Shown: positions 1-8,699 of the stretch, piece after piece
How positions within the stretch are numbered: position 1 is the first letter of the stretch
Layout of the letters: every line of letters starts with the position of its first letter
Assembly: GCF_020532555.1 (NCBI RefSeq)
Contig: NZ_JAJBBR010000003.1
Location: forward strand, 50,867-114,866
Source of the DNA: Microvirga lenta
GTDB lineage: Bacteria > Pseudomonadota > Alphaproteobacteria > Rhizobiales > Beijerinckiaceae
Reading direction: 5' to 3'
DNA length: 64,000 nucleotides
Notes under the pieces: model-generated
Databases searched by the model: none
The model's input: only the letters and a program-made list of their open reading frames with translations
Told to the model about the DNA's origin: nothing
Program-made: the position numbers and the translations under genes

Positions 1-1
1 G

Positions 2-115
2 CTTGGCGGCTTGTCTCGGATGCCGATTCGTGGAATGCCAATCCTGCTCCGGCAGGGTCGCGCGACGGCCCCGTTCGTGGCGATCCTCCGCGACCGGCCC
101 GAGGCAGAAAGATGA
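2..115 (+). CDS. C-terminal end of an upstream gene (partial, unidentified)
   Basis: Reading frame 2 is open from the window edge and stops with TGA at 113-115. This overlaps the ATG of the next gene (112-114) in the ATGA arrangement that co-transcribed genes in this window use repeatedly. The visible residues end in RDRPEAER. Too little is present to name a family, and the frame could be open by chance in GC-rich DNA. Confidence 0.35.
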   Translation, partial: LGGLSRMPIRGMPILLRQGRATAPFVAILRDRPEAER

Positions 116-597
116 TCCGCTGGCTTCTGCTCATTCCCCTGGCCCTGCTCGTCGCCATCGGCGCGAGCAGCTTCTTCCTGATGATCGCGTCCGTCATCGA
201 CCCGGTCATGGCGACGCTCACCGGGGATACGCTCTTCGTCGGCTTCTGGGCCTTCGTCGACGCGGTCTTCTCCGCCGACGATCCCGAGCCCATCGTGACG
301 GAGGCCTTTCTGGCGGTCGGCCGCCTGGTCTTCACCCTGCTGGTGTTCCCGCCCCTGCTCGTGGCGATCCTGAGCGAGGTGCTGGGGCTGCGCAGCCTGA
401 TCTGGTACGCGGGCGCCATGGGCGTGCTGACGGCGGCGGTGCCGTGGATCCTGCGCGGAGCGGCCCGGGTCGGCTCGCCTCTGGAGCTTCACGTGAGCCT
501 CGTCCTGGGCCTCACCGGCGCGGTGGCCGGTCTGGTCTATTGGGCCATCGCCGGGCAGAGCGCGGCCCGGCCGTCACGGAACCCGGAAAGCCCCTGA
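112..597 (+). CDS. Small four-helix membrane protein of unknown function
   Basis: A 161-residue protein with about four hydrophobic segments (roughly residues 1-25, 66-90, 94-113 and 125-147) and a short Arg/Pro-rich tail, so probably an inner-membrane protein. An acidic loop around residues 52-60 (SADDPEPI) lies between the first two helices. The ATG has a purine-rich GAGGCAGAAAG just upstream and overlaps the stop of the preceding frame, suggesting it is the last gene of an operon that starts outside the window. I do not recognise the family. Confidence 0.7.
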   Translation: MIRWLLLIPLALLVAIGASSFFLMIASVIDPVMATLTGDTLFVGFWAFVDAVFSADDPEPIVTEAFLAVGRLVFTLLVFPPLLVAILSEVLGLRSLIWYAGAMGVLTAAVPWILRGAARVGSPLELHVSLVLGLTGAVAGLVYWAIAGQSAARPSRNPESP

Positions 598-637
598 AAA
601 AAAAGTGCGGAAGCAGCATGCCCCCATGCCGCCTCCG
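597..637 (-). terminator. Rho-independent terminator read on the minus strand
   Basis: Two 13-nt arms (608-620 and 625-637) flank a 4-nt loop. In minus-strand RNA the two imperfect positions become G-U pairs, and the stem is followed shortly by a run of eight T (604 to 597). In the plus direction the same positions are A-C mismatches with no T run. It should end transcription coming from the LysE gene about 160 bp upstream and lies directly after the convergent gene ending at 597. Confidence 0.65.
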
Positions 638-795
638 AAGTTTGGGAGGAACTCTGACTGAAATGCCAAGCCAGTATTGATACTTTGTATCGTATTGATC
701 GGGGGGTCAATTAGTTCGGATGGCCGATGATCGCTCTAGATCGTCCGGCCGATGGCGCCCCCGGCACATCGAGACGGAGCCTCGGGTCCGTCCCT

Positions 796-1434
796 CTAGC
801 GCGTGGTCGTCAGGATCTTCACCGCGAAGGCCGAGAACAGGCCGGCGAAGGAATAGTCGATGCCCCGCATCACCCGCGGATGGTTGCGCAGGAGCGCGAG
901 CACCTTGTCCGCCCCGAGGACCATGATGGCCCCCATGGGGGCCGTGAGGGCGACGAAATAGAGGCCGAGGAAGACCAGCTTGTCCGCCGCGTGGGGATCG
1001 GCCGCATTCACGAATTGCGGCAGGAAGGTCACGAAGAACAGAACCACCTTCGGATTGGTCAGGTTGATGCCGACACCCACGAGGAAGGTCTTCCAGAACG
1101 AGACCTCGCCCTTGCGCTCCTCCCTCACATGGAGGGCCGAGCCGTTGCGCACGGCATCGAAGGCGAGCCACAGGAGGTAGAGCGCGCCGACCACCTTCAG
1201 CACCGTGAAGGCGGTGACCGAGGCAGCGAGGAGGGCCGAGAGACCCAGCGCCGCCAGGAGGGTGTGGACGCAGCAGCCCGCCATGGCGCCCAGCATGGAG
1301 GCCATTCCCGCCTTGCGGCCGCCCGCCATGGTCTTGGCCAGGAACAGGCTCATATCGGGTCCGGGCGTGATGAACAGGACGACGCAGGCGAGCGAATAAG
1401 TGAGCAGGATGCTCGGGTCGGGCAGAAAATTCAT
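796..1434 (-). CDS. LysE/RhtB family amino-acid exporter
   Basis: A 212-residue polytopic inner-membrane protein of the LysE/RhtB efflux family, which exports amino acids or their derivatives. The family signature TPGPDM lies near the N terminus, a Gly/Met-rich helix follows (GGRKAGMASMLGA), and the conserved NLTNPK motif sits at the third helix. Length matches the usual ~205-215 residues. I chose the ATG at 1434 (MNFLPDP); the frame stays open for 29 more codons upstream, but that extension is polar and unlike the family. It is divergent from lemA. The substrate cannot be read from sequence. Confidence 0.88.
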   Translation of the reverse strand: MNFLPDPSILLTYSLACVVLFITPGPDMSLFLAKTMAGGRKAGMASMLGAMAGCCVHTLLAALGLSALLAASVTAFTVLKVVGALYLLWLAFDAVRNGSALHVREERKGEVSFWKTFLVGVGINLTNPKVVLFFVTFLPQFVNAADPHAADKLVFLGLYFVALTAPMGAIMVLGADKVLALLRNHPRVMRGIDYSFAGLFSAFAVKILTTTR

Positions 1435-1579
1435 GGGCCACCTGTCGGGCGAAGCGACCGGATCATGCCCGAGTTCCCCCTGGGGAGCCAGACAAAAACG
1501 TCTTGTTGAACGGCGTGCCATGCTCCATTTGTTGAAGCCGCGAAGGCGGGATCCGAATCAAGAAACAAGAGATGAAACA

Positions 1580-2185
1580 ATGACGGGATTGCTGTTGCCG
1601 GCCCGAATCCGTGCCGTCCTGACCGTGATGATGGTGGCACTGGGGCTCTCCGCCTGCGGCATCAACAATGTCCCGACCCTCGAGGAACAGGCCAAGTCGG
1701 CCTGGAGCGAGGTGCAGAACCAGTACCAGCGCCGCGCCGACCTGATCCCCAACCTGGTGGAGACGGTGAAGGGCTTCGCCCAGCAGGAGCGCGAGGTGCT
1801 GACCCAGGTCACGGAGGCCCGCGCCCGCGCCACGCAGATCCAGGTCGATGCGTCGACCGTGACCGACCCGGAGAAGTTCCGCCAGTTCCAGGAGGCGCAG
1901 AACCAGCTTTCCGGAGCGCTCGGCCGGCTGCTCGCCACCGTGGAGCGCTATCCCGAGCTGAAATCCAACGCCAATTTCCTGGCGCTGCAGTCGCAGCTCG
2001 AGGGCACCGAGAACCGCATCGCCGTGGCCCGGCGCGACTACATCGAGGCGGTGCGGGTCTACAATACGGAGCTGCGCACCATCCCGGGCCGCTGGATCGC
2101 CGCCATCGTCTATCCGGAGGCGCAGCCCATGCAGACCTTCACGGCCACGGCCGGCGCCGACCGGCCGCCGCAGGTGCAGTTCTGA
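1580..2185 (+). CDS. lemA: LemA family lipoprotein
   Basis: A 201-residue LemA protein: an N-terminal membrane segment (about 10-25) ending in a lipobox LSAC with Cys26, followed by a long alpha-helical domain containing the family motif YQRRADLIPNLVETVKGF. LemA proteins sit in the inner membrane with the helical domain outside the cytoplasm; their biochemical role is unsettled. The open frame starts farther upstream, but the ATG at 1580 gives the correct signal sequence. Two TPM-domain genes follow after 2 bp and 1 bp, the standard LemA-TPM operon. Confidence 0.9.
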   Translation: MTGLLLPARIRAVLTVMMVALGLSACGINNVPTLEEQAKSAWSEVQNQYQRRADLIPNLVETVKGFAQQEREVLTQVTEARARATQIQVDASTVTDPEKFRQFQEAQNQLSGALGRLLATVERYPELKSNANFLALQSQLEGTENRIAVARRDYIEAVRVYNTELRTIPGRWIAAIVYPEAQPMQTFTATAGADRPPQVQF

Positions 2186-2187
2186 GC

Positions 2188-2988
2188 GTGACCCGCCGAT
2201 CCCGGCGCACCGTCCGCCTCCCCTTCAGGGAGAGGTGGGTTGCGCCCTTCATTGCCCTCCTGCTCCTCCTCGTCCCGGCTGCAGCCCTCGCCCAGTCCTT
2301 TCCCGCCCTCACCGGCCGGGTGGTCGATGCGGCGGGCCTCCTGACGCCGGACCAGCGCGCGGCGCTCGAAGCCAAGCTCAAGGCGTACGAGGACAAGACG
2401 TCGGATCAGGTGGTGGTGGCGACCCTGCGCTCCCTCGACGGGCTCACCATCGAGGATTACGGCAACCGCCTCTTCCGGCACTGGCGGCTGGGTCAGGCGG
2501 ACAAGGACAACGGCGCTCTGCTTCTCGTGGCCCCGAACGAGCGCAAGGTGCGCATCGAGGTCGGCTACGGGCTCGAGGGCGCCCTCACCGACGCCCTGTC
2601 CAAGGTCATCATCACCACCGCCGTGGCGCCCCAGTTCCAGAAGGGCGACTTCGCCGCCGGCATCGATGCGGGCGTCGACGCCATGCTGTCGATCCTGACC
2701 GGCGACGCCGAGGAATGGCACCGCCGGGCGGAAATCCGGGAGGACCGGTCCACCACCGCCGATCCGATCGTCTCCTTCATCATCTTCGTGGTTCTCTTCC
2801 TCATCATCTGGCGCATGATGGGCGGAGGCGGCCCGCGCGGCATGAGACGCGGACGCCGCGGCGGTCCCGTCTTCATCCCGCTGGGCGGCGGGTGGTCCGG
2901 CGGAGGACGGGGCGGCGGCTTTTCCGGAGGCGGCTTCCGGGGCGGAGGCGGTTCGTCCGGCGGCGGCGGCGCTTCGGGGAGCTGGTAG
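2188..2988 (+). CDS. TPM-domain (YgcG-type) exported membrane protein
   Basis: A 266-residue protein starting at GTG, 2 bp after lemA. It has a signal or anchor segment (about 18-36), a TPM domain (about 40-170, with VVVATL and VRIEVGYGLEGALTD typical of the fold), a transmembrane helix (about 194-211) and a Gly/Ser-rich tail ending GASGSW. TPM domains were once called phosphatases; in bacteria they accompany LemA and are proposed to help envelope protein complexes. The low-complexity Gly tail is a normal feature of YgcG-like proteins. Confidence 0.88.
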   Translation: MTRRSRRTVRLPFRERWVAPFIALLLLLVPAAALAQSFPALTGRVVDAAGLLTPDQRAALEAKLKAYEDKTSDQVVVATLRSLDGLTIEDYGNRLFRHWRLGQADKDNGALLLVAPNERKVRIEVGYGLEGALTDALSKVIITTAVAPQFQKGDFAAGIDAGVDAMLSILTGDAEEWHRRAEIREDRSTTADPIVSFIIFVVLFLIIWRMMGGGGPRGMRRGRRGGPVFIPLGGGWSGGGRGGGFSGGGFRGGGGSSGGGGASGSW

Positions 2989-2989
2989 G

Positions 2990-3598
2990 ATGATTTCGGC
3001 CGACGACTACGCGCGCCTCGACGGCGCCATCCGCGACGTGGAGGACCAGACGGCGGGCGAAATCGTGGTCGTCGTGGCGGGCCAGGCGAGCGAATATCGC
3101 TCCATCCCCCTCCTCTGGGCCCTGCTGGGAGCCCTCCTCACGCCGTGGCCGCTGATCTGGTTCACGGCTATGGGGCCGACCCGGATCTTCCTGGTGCAGC
3201 TCGCGGTGGCGCTGGGCCTGAGCATCCTCCTGTCCTGGCCGAAACGGCGCCATGCCCTCGTGCCGGGCTCCATCAAACGGACGCGGGCGCACGAGGCGGC
3301 GGCGCGGGAATTCCTGAGCCGCGGGCTCACCCGCACCCGGGAGCGGACCGGCGTCCTGATCTACGTCGCCCTGGCCGAGCACCATGCCGAGATCCTGGCC
3401 GATACGGGAATCGCCGACCGGGTCGAGCCCCGGGTCTGGCAGGACATCATCGCCGGGCTGACCGCCGAGATCCGGGAGGGCCGGCTGGTCGACGGGCTCG
3501 TGGCGGCCATCGGTCAGGCGGGGGCGATCCTGGCGCAGCACGCGCCCCCGCGCTTCGACGACGCGGACGAGCTGCCGAACAAGGTGATCGTGCTCTGA
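2990..3598 (+). CDS. TPM-domain membrane protein, third gene of the lemA operon
   Basis: A 202-residue protein beginning 1 bp after the preceding stop. The N terminus (DQTAGEIVVVVAGQASEY) is a TPM-type strand, two hydrophobic helices span about 38-80, and the remainder (TRERTGVLIYVALAEHHAEILAD) completes a TPM-like domain with the EHHAEILADTGI motif of the shorter YgcG relatives. No signal peptide is seen. It probably works in the same envelope complex as the two upstream products. Confidence 0.85.
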   Translation: MISADDYARLDGAIRDVEDQTAGEIVVVVAGQASEYRSIPLLWALLGALLTPWPLIWFTAMGPTRIFLVQLAVALGLSILLSWPKRRHALVPGSIKRTRAHEAAAREFLSRGLTRTRERTGVLIYVALAEHHAEILADTGIADRVEPRVWQDIIAGLTAEIREGRLVDGLVAAIGQAGAILAQHAPPRFDDADELPNKVIVL

Positions 3599-3607
3599 GC
3601 GCGGCGC

Positions 3608-4366
3608 TCAGTAGAGGCCGGGGCTCTTCGCCGCGCCGAGAATGACGCCGGGCTTCATGTGCTCCGAGGTCTGCAGCAGCACCACGTAGCCGTCGGCGCC
3701 GCTGCGGGCGACCTCCAGGGGAACCTCGAACTCGGCCGAGCCGCCCCGCCACTCGCCGATGCGCTTGAGGCCGCGCACCACGTTGGCATAGGTGACGCTC
3801 CGGCCCCGGTTCTCGCCGCGCTCGATGGGCACCGTGCGGGTGCGCAGAACCGGCAGGACCCAGACGTCGGCGGCGCGCATGTCCGCCATGGCGGTCTCGC
3901 TCACGGCGATCTTCGCCACGCCGTTCTGCTCCTTGATCGTGACGTCGAGGGGCAGGTTCGGCTGCGACGCGGTCACCTCCTTGATGGATTCCTCCACCTG
4001 CGCCCGGTTCGAGCCGATGCAGGGCTTGGTGCCGTTGACGATCATCTGGGGCGTGTAGACCTGCCGGTCGCCGCGGGCATGGGCATAGGCCTTCTGCCGC
4101 TCCGTGAACGCCTTGTGGGCGAGCGTGTCCTTCCAGCCGAGATAATCCCAGTAGTTCACCGGGAAGGACAGGGCGACCACGTCCGGCTCGCGGGCGAGCT
4201 CGACGAGGACCGCATCGGCCGGAGGGCAGGATGAACAGCCCTGACTCGTGAACAGCTCGACGACGGCGCGGGGTGGTTCCGCCTGGGCAGGCTGCATGAA
4301 GGCGGCGAGGAACAAGGCCGCCGAGATCAGTTTCAGTCGTGACACCATGATACCGCCATGGAACAC
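3608..4366 (-). CDS. DUF1223 secreted thioredoxin-fold-like protein
   Basis: A 252-residue exported protein: signal peptide (about 7-29, ending AQA), then the DUF1223 N terminus VVELFTSQGCSSCPPAD, with a CxxC pair that resembles a thioredoxin-like redox site. The following VVALSFPVNYWDYLGWKD is also characteristic. Function is unknown. I kept the GTG at 4366 because GAGGAGGG lies 5 bases upstream; the internal ATG at 4348 has no comparable site. It begins 10 bp after lpxXL and may be the last gene of that operon, although its own ribosome site is strong. Confidence 0.85.
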   Translation of the reverse strand: MFHGGIMVSRLKLISAALFLAAFMQPAQAEPPRAVVELFTSQGCSSCPPADAVLVELAREPDVVALSFPVNYWDYLGWKDTLAHKAFTERQKAYAHARGDRQVYTPQMIVNGTKPCIGSNRAQVEESIKEVTASQPNLPLDVTIKEQNGVAKIAVSETAMADMRAADVWVLPVLRTRTVPIERGENRGRSVTYANVVRGLKRIGEWRGGSAEFEVPLEVARSGADGYVVLLQTSEHMKPGVILGAAKSPGLY

Positions 4367-4376
4367 GAATCCCTCC

Positions 4377-5354
4377 TCAAGGGGAACTCACTTTACCTTG
4401 AACGGTTGCAGGAACCCGCCAGCGGCGGTGCATCCAGAGCCATTGCTCCGGGTGTTCCCGCACCCAGCTCTCCACCACGGAGGTCATGACCTGCATGGCG
4501 CCCTGCACGTCGATCTGCCCGTCGGGGTCGCGGGGCAGGTTGAGCGCCGGGGTCAGCTGCAGGCGGAAGCGGTGGCCCGGCAGGCGGATGACGCGGACCC
4601 CGTGGACCGGGCAGTCGAACCGGCGCGCGAACTTGCCGAGGATCGGGTTCACCATGGCGGGGCGGCCCATGAAGTTCACCGGGACGCCCCGGGTGAAATG
4701 CTGGTCGATGAGCATGCCGAGATGGCCGCCCTTCTCGAGGGCGCCCTGCATGGCGAAGGCAGCGCCCTGCCGCGCCGCCTCCAGCCCACCCATGGTCTCG
4801 CTGCGGATCTCGTGCAGCACCCGGGCCACGGCCGGGTCGTTCGGCGCGCGGAACACCGCCGTGGCATCGAGACCGAACCGGGCGGCGCAGATCGCCGGCA
4901 GTTCCCAATTGGCCAGATGGGCCGAGAAGATGATGCCCGGCCTGCCGTCGTCGCGAAGCGCCAGGAAGTGCTCGATGCCGTCGACCTCGGTGCGGCCGGG
5001 CACGGGACTGTCCGGATCGTAGTCGAACAGCCGGCCGAGATGGGGATACTCGCCGCCGACGCGGCCGAGATTGTCCCAGGCGGAGAGCGCCAACGCCTTG
5101 ACCTCGGCCTCCGGCATGTCCGGATAGACCGCCCGGATATTGGCGAGAGCGGTCTTGTGGGCCGGCAGGAGCGGCCCGATCGTGCGGGTCAGCGCCGCCC
5201 CGACCGCCCCCGAGCGCTCCGGCCCCAGGGCCCGCGCCAGGCCGAAGACGCCGCGCACGAGCCCGACCATGACGGTTTCGCTCAGGCGGGAGGCGATGCT
5301 GCGGGAGCGTTTGGAAGGTTGAACCACGAATTCGTCCTGGCGTGAGAGCCCCAT
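4377..5354 (-). CDS. lpxXL: Lipid A VLCFA acyltransferase (LpxXL-type, LpxL/HtrB family)
   Basis: A 325-residue inner-membrane acyltransferase of the LpxL/LpxM superfamily. The catalytic HX4E is visible as HLANWE (H146, E151), and the C terminus has the family's QWLWMHRRW. In rhizobia the enzyme encoded in this position moves the very-long-chain hydroxy fatty acid from AcpXL to lipid A. The gene closes the run acpXL-fabZ-fabF-fabF-fabG-adh-lpxXL, which supports LpxXL over a housekeeping LpxL. The first ~25 residues are polar and precede the membrane-associated part. Confidence 0.88.
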   Translation of the reverse strand: MGLSRQDEFVVQPSKRSRSIASRLSETVMVGLVRGVFGLARALGPERSGAVGAALTRTIGPLLPAHKTALANIRAVYPDMPEAEVKALALSAWDNLGRVGGEYPHLGRLFDYDPDSPVPGRTEVDGIEHFLALRDDGRPGIIFSAHLANWELPAICAARFGLDATAVFRAPNDPAVARVLHEIRSETMGGLEAARQGAAFAMQGALEKGGHLGMLIDQHFTRGVPVNFMGRPAMVNPILGKFARRFDCPVHGVRVIRLPGHRFRLQLTPALNLPRDPDGQIDVQGAMQVMTSVVESWVREHPEQWLWMHRRWRVPATVQGKVSSP

Positions 5355-5437
5355 TACGACGGGAGACGCGTCTTTTCGCGTCTCGCCCCCGCCGTCAAGG
5401 CCCGATCATGCGCGGCAGCTTGTCCTCGGGGACGCGT

Positions 5438-6460
5438 TCAGAACGTAATCACCACCTTGCCGAAGACCTTGCGGCCCTCCAGGCGCTCCAAGCCCTTCTG
5501 GAAATCGTCGAGGGGGAAGACGGAATCGATCACCGGGCTCATGCCGTCCGCCATCTTGTCCAGCGACTGAGCGATGTTCTCGATGCGGCACCCGAAGGAG
5601 CCGAAGATGCGGTATTGCTGCTGGAAGAGCTGCATCAGGTTCATGGTGGTGGACACGCCCGAGGTCGAGCCGCAGGTGACGAGCCGCCCGCCGCGCTTGA
5701 GGCAGAGCAGCGAGCCGTTCCAGGTGTCGGCCCCCACATGCTCGAACACCACGTCGACGCCTTTACGCTTGGTCAGGCGGCGCACCTCGCCCTCGAAGCG
5801 CTCGATGCGGTAGTTGACCACGTGATCGGCGCCGAGCGCCTTCGCCTTCTCGCCCTTCTCGTCGTCGCCCACCGTCGTGTAGACCGTGCAGCCGATGGCC
5901 TTCGCCATCTTGATTGCCGCCGTACCGATGCCGGAGCCGCCCGCATGGACGAGGATCGACTCGCCGGGCTCCAGCTTCGCGTTGTCGAACAGCATGTGCT
6001 GCACCGTGCCGAAGCCGATGGGCGCGCAGGCCGCCTGCTCGAACGAGACGCCCTTGGGCACCGGGATCACGAGGCGCTCGGGGCGGTTGATCAGCTCGCG
6101 GGCGAAGCCGTCGATATGGAAGCCCATGATGCCGGCGACGTTCTCGCAGAGATTGTCGCGGCCCTCGCGGCAGGCCTTGCAGTGCCCGCAGGTCTCGGCC
6201 CCGTACATGGTGACCGGGTCGCCGGCCTTGAACCGGGTCACGCCCTCGCCCACCGCCACGACCTCGCCCGAGGCCTCGACCCCCACGGCCTGGGGCATCT
6301 TGCGCTTGGCGAAGGCCATGCCGCGGAAGCCCCAGACGTCGAGATAGTTGAGGGCGAGCGCCCGGACGCGGATCTGGACCTCGCCCGCGGCCGGCGGCGG
6401 CGGGGCGTCCATCTCGGTGAGGCGCAGGTCACGGTCGCCGAAGAGCTGAAGGGCACGCAT
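5438..6460 (-). CDS. adh2XL: Zinc-binding MDR dehydrogenase of the VLCFA cluster (Adh2XL-like)
   Basis: A 340-residue medium-chain dehydrogenase/reductase. The N-terminal GroES-like domain holds a structural-zinc Cys cluster (CGHCKACREGRDNLC, about 92-106); the Rossmann motif HAGGSGIGTAAI follows. In rhizobial VLCFA clusters the equivalent gene is annotated adh2XL and is thought to serve as an enoyl reductase or related redox step in chain elongation; that role is inferred from position. It lies 83 bp before lpxXL and 194 bp after the fabG-like gene, the gap holding a repeat element. Confidence 0.83.
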   Translation of the reverse strand: MRALQLFGDRDLRLTEMDAPPPPAAGEVQIRVRALALNYLDVWGFRGMAFAKRKMPQAVGVEASGEVVAVGEGVTRFKAGDPVTMYGAETCGHCKACREGRDNLCENVAGIMGFHIDGFARELINRPERLVIPVPKGVSFEQAACAPIGFGTVQHMLFDNAKLEPGESILVHAGGSGIGTAAIKMAKAIGCTVYTTVGDDEKGEKAKALGADHVVNYRIERFEGEVRRLTKRKGVDVVFEHVGADTWNGSLLCLKRGGRLVTCGSTSGVSTTMNLMQLFQQQYRIFGSFGCRIENIAQSLDKMADGMSPVIDSVFPLDDFQKGLERLEGRKVFGKVVITF

Positions 6461-6480
6461 GGGATGATTCCGTCTGGGGC

Positions 6481-6554
6481 GTCATCCCGGATTCGGCTCC
6501 GGGTCCCGCGGCTCGAACGAAGACGCGGACGGCCGGGACGGGCCCGGCCATGAC
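6481..6554 (-). repeat. Intergenic palindromic repeat element with GTCAT...ATGAC ends
   Basis: A 74-bp GC-rich element in the gap between the fabG-like and adh genes. It begins GTCATCCCGG and ends CCCGGCCATGAC, so the ends are inverted copies, and an inner palindrome GCCGGGACGGGCCCGGC lies near the right end. From memory, elements of this design are dispersed in intergenic regions of Hyphomicrobiales genomes (Bradyrhizobium, Methylobacterium). Only this copy was recognised here, so repeat status needs the whole genome. Confidence 0.5.
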
Positions 6555-6654
6555 GGCGAGAAATTCTGTTCGCGGCTTAATGGGCGGCGCGACGGATGAC
6601 AAGCTTTGTGCGCGACGTGCTTCCACCTCCCCCGGGAGGGAGAGGCGAGGATGA

Positions 6655-7401
6655 CTACCGGTGCACGCCCAGCATCGAGGTCAGGCCACCGTCGATGGGC
6701 AGGACCGCGCCGGTGATGTAGGCGGCGGGCTCGCTCATGAGGAAGGCCGCCAACCCTGCGATCTCCTCCGGCTTGGCGAAGCGTCCGGCCGGGATCTGCT
6801 TTTCCATGTTCTCGCGATAGGCCGCGTAAGGGGCCATCATGTCCGTGTCGATGAAGCCCGGGGCGATCACGTTGACGGTGACGCCGCGCTTGGCGGTCTC
6901 GACGGAGAGCGTGCGGCAATAGGAGATCAGGGCGCCCTTGGAGGCCGCATAGGCTGCGTTGCCCGGGTTGCCCTGGAGCGCGGCCACCGATCCGATGGCG
7001 ACGATGCGGCCCGCCTTCTGGCGGATCATGCCGCGCATGAGCGCCTTGGCGATGCGGGTCAGCGACCAGAAGTTCACCTGCATGGCCGCTTCGGCCTTGT
7101 CCTGCTGCATCATGGCGGCGAGCGCGTCGTAAGGCTGGCCGGCATTGTGAACGAGGCCGAAGAAGGCTTCGCCCTCGATGGTCTCGCAGAAGGCCTCCAG
7201 CGCCGCCTTGTCGGCGAGATCGACCGAATGGGCCGTGACGGTGCGGCCGGGATGGGAGCCCATCAGCTCGCCGGCGAGGGCCAGGGCGGCGTCGCCGGAC
7301 GAGCGGTAGGTGAAGTCGACATCGTGGCCGGCGGCGACCAGCGCCCGCACGATGGCGGCGCCGACGCCTTTTCCGCCGCCGGTGACGAGAACGCGGGTCA
7401 T
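6655..7401 (-). CDS. FabG-like 3-oxoacyl-ACP reductase (SDR) of the VLCFA cluster
   Basis: A 248-residue short-chain dehydrogenase. The nucleotide-binding TGGGKGVGAA (about 7-16), the NAG motif (HNAGQPYD), the catalytic Ser (AIGSVAAL) and the YAASKGAL Tyr/Lys pair are all present, and the C terminus ITGAVLPIDGGL is typical of FabG. It likely reduces the 3-oxoacyl-AcpXL intermediate made by the upstream ketosynthase. It starts 13 bp after that gene and is surely co-transcribed. A housekeeping fabG is expected elsewhere, so this is probably a dedicated paralogue. Confidence 0.88.
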   Translation of the reverse strand: MTRVLVTGGGKGVGAAIVRALVAAGHDVDFTYRSSGDAALALAGELMGSHPGRTVTAHSVDLADKAALEAFCETIEGEAFFGLVHNAGQPYDALAAMMQQDKAEAAMQVNFWSLTRIAKALMRGMIRQKAGRIVAIGSVAALQGNPGNAAYAASKGALISYCRTLSVETAKRGVTVNVIAPGFIDTDMMAPYAAYRENMEKQIPAGRFAKPEEIAGLAAFLMSEPAAYITGAVLPIDGGLTSMLGVHR

Positions 7402-7414
7402 GATCGGGCTCCGG

Positions 7415-8689
7415 TTATTTGGGTTCCGCTCCGAAAACCAGGCAGGTGTTCTGCCCGCCGAAGCCGAAGGAGTTGGACAGCACGTAATTCACGGTCGCGT
7501 CGCGGGCCACGTTCGGCACCACGTCGAGCGGGATCGACGGGTCCGGCACCGCATGGTTGATGGTCGGCGGGATGCGGCCCTGGGCGATGGTGAGCAGCGA
7601 CATCACCGCCTCGACCGCGCCGGCGGCCGTGAGCGTGTGGCCGATCATCGACTTGTTCGAAGAGATCGGCACGTCCTTCATGCGCTCGCCGAACACCGCC
7701 ATGCAGCCCATGGACTCCATCTTGTCGTTCTCGGGCGTCGAGGTGCCGTGGGCGTTGATGTAGTCGATGTCGTCGGGCGACACGCCCGCATCGTCCAGCC
7801 CCGCCTTGATCGCCGCGATGATCGGCGTGCCGTCCGGGCTCGAGCGGGTGCGGTGGAAGCCGTCGCCCTTCTCGCCGCAGCCGAGCACATAGCCGAGGAT
7901 CTTCGCGCCGCGCGCCTTGGCGCTCTCGGCGTTCTCCAGCACGAGGGCCGCCCCGCCCTCGCCCATGACGAAGCCGTCGCGGTTCTTGGAGAAGGGCTTG
8001 GAGGCCCCCTCCGGGTTCTCGTTCTGGGTCGAGAGGGCCGACAGCAGCGAGAAGCGGATCAGGGATTCCGGGTTCACCGAGCCGTCGGTGCCGATGCAGA
8101 GCGCCGCGTCCGTCTCGCCGCGCCGGATCGCCTCGACGCCGAGCTGGATCGCGGTGGCTCCCGACGAGCAGGCGGTGGACAGGGAGATCGGCGAGCCCCT
8201 GGTGCCGAACCGGTCGGCCACCCGGTCGGCCACCGTGCCGAAGATGAAGAGGTCGTGCCAGGGCTTGAACTCGCCCGAGGCGGCGGCCTTCAGCAGGTCC
8301 TTGTAGGTGACGTCGCCGTTCTCGCCGGAGGCCTTGGCCAGCGCCTCGCGCTGCGGCCATTCCATCTCGACCGGAGGCACGGCGATGAAGAGCGCCCCCG
8401 GAAAATCGCCCTCCGGCAGCCCCGCCTGCCCCACCGCCTCCTCGGCGGCGAGCATCGCCAGGCGCTCGGACAGCATGGGCGCGCAGAAGGGCTCGACCTC
8501 GACGCTGTCGATGGTGCCGGCGATCGTGGTGCGCAGACCCTCGGTCGGGAAGCGGCTGATGCGGCGGATGCCGGACTTGCCGGCGGTCAGCGCCGCCCAG
8601 GTGTCGTCCTTGCCCTGGCCGAGGGACGTGACCGTGCCCATGCCGGTGACGGCGACGAGCGGACGTCCCTGTTTGTCGCGAAGCGCCAT
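7415..8689 (-). CDS. fabF1XL: Beta-ketoacyl-ACP synthase, catalytically intact (FabF1XL-like)
   Basis: A 424-residue condensing enzyme with the whole Cys-His-His triad: Cys174 in STACSSG, His314 in NAHGTST and His351 in GHTLTAAGAV. It should elongate acyl chains on AcpXL with malonyl units to reach the very-long-chain product. It is ~10 residues longer than standard FabF. It follows the other FabF-like gene by 10 bp, and the two products probably form a heterodimer in which this subunit does the chemistry. Assignment to the VLCFA pathway rests on gene order. Confidence 0.9.
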   Translation of the reverse strand: MALRDKQGRPLVAVTGMGTVTSLGQGKDDTWAALTAGKSGIRRISRFPTEGLRTTIAGTIDSVEVEPFCAPMLSERLAMLAAEEAVGQAGLPEGDFPGALFIAVPPVEMEWPQREALAKASGENGDVTYKDLLKAAASGEFKPWHDLFIFGTVADRVADRFGTRGSPISLSTACSSGATAIQLGVEAIRRGETDAALCIGTDGSVNPESLIRFSLLSALSTQNENPEGASKPFSKNRDGFVMGEGGAALVLENAESAKARGAKILGYVLGCGEKGDGFHRTRSSPDGTPIIAAIKAGLDDAGVSPDDIDYINAHGTSTPENDKMESMGCMAVFGERMKDVPISSNKSMIGHTLTAAGAVEAVMSLLTIAQGRIPPTINHAVPDPSIPLDVVPNVARDATVNYVLSNSFGFGGQNTCLVFGAEPK

Positions 8690-8699
8690 GGCTTTCTCC

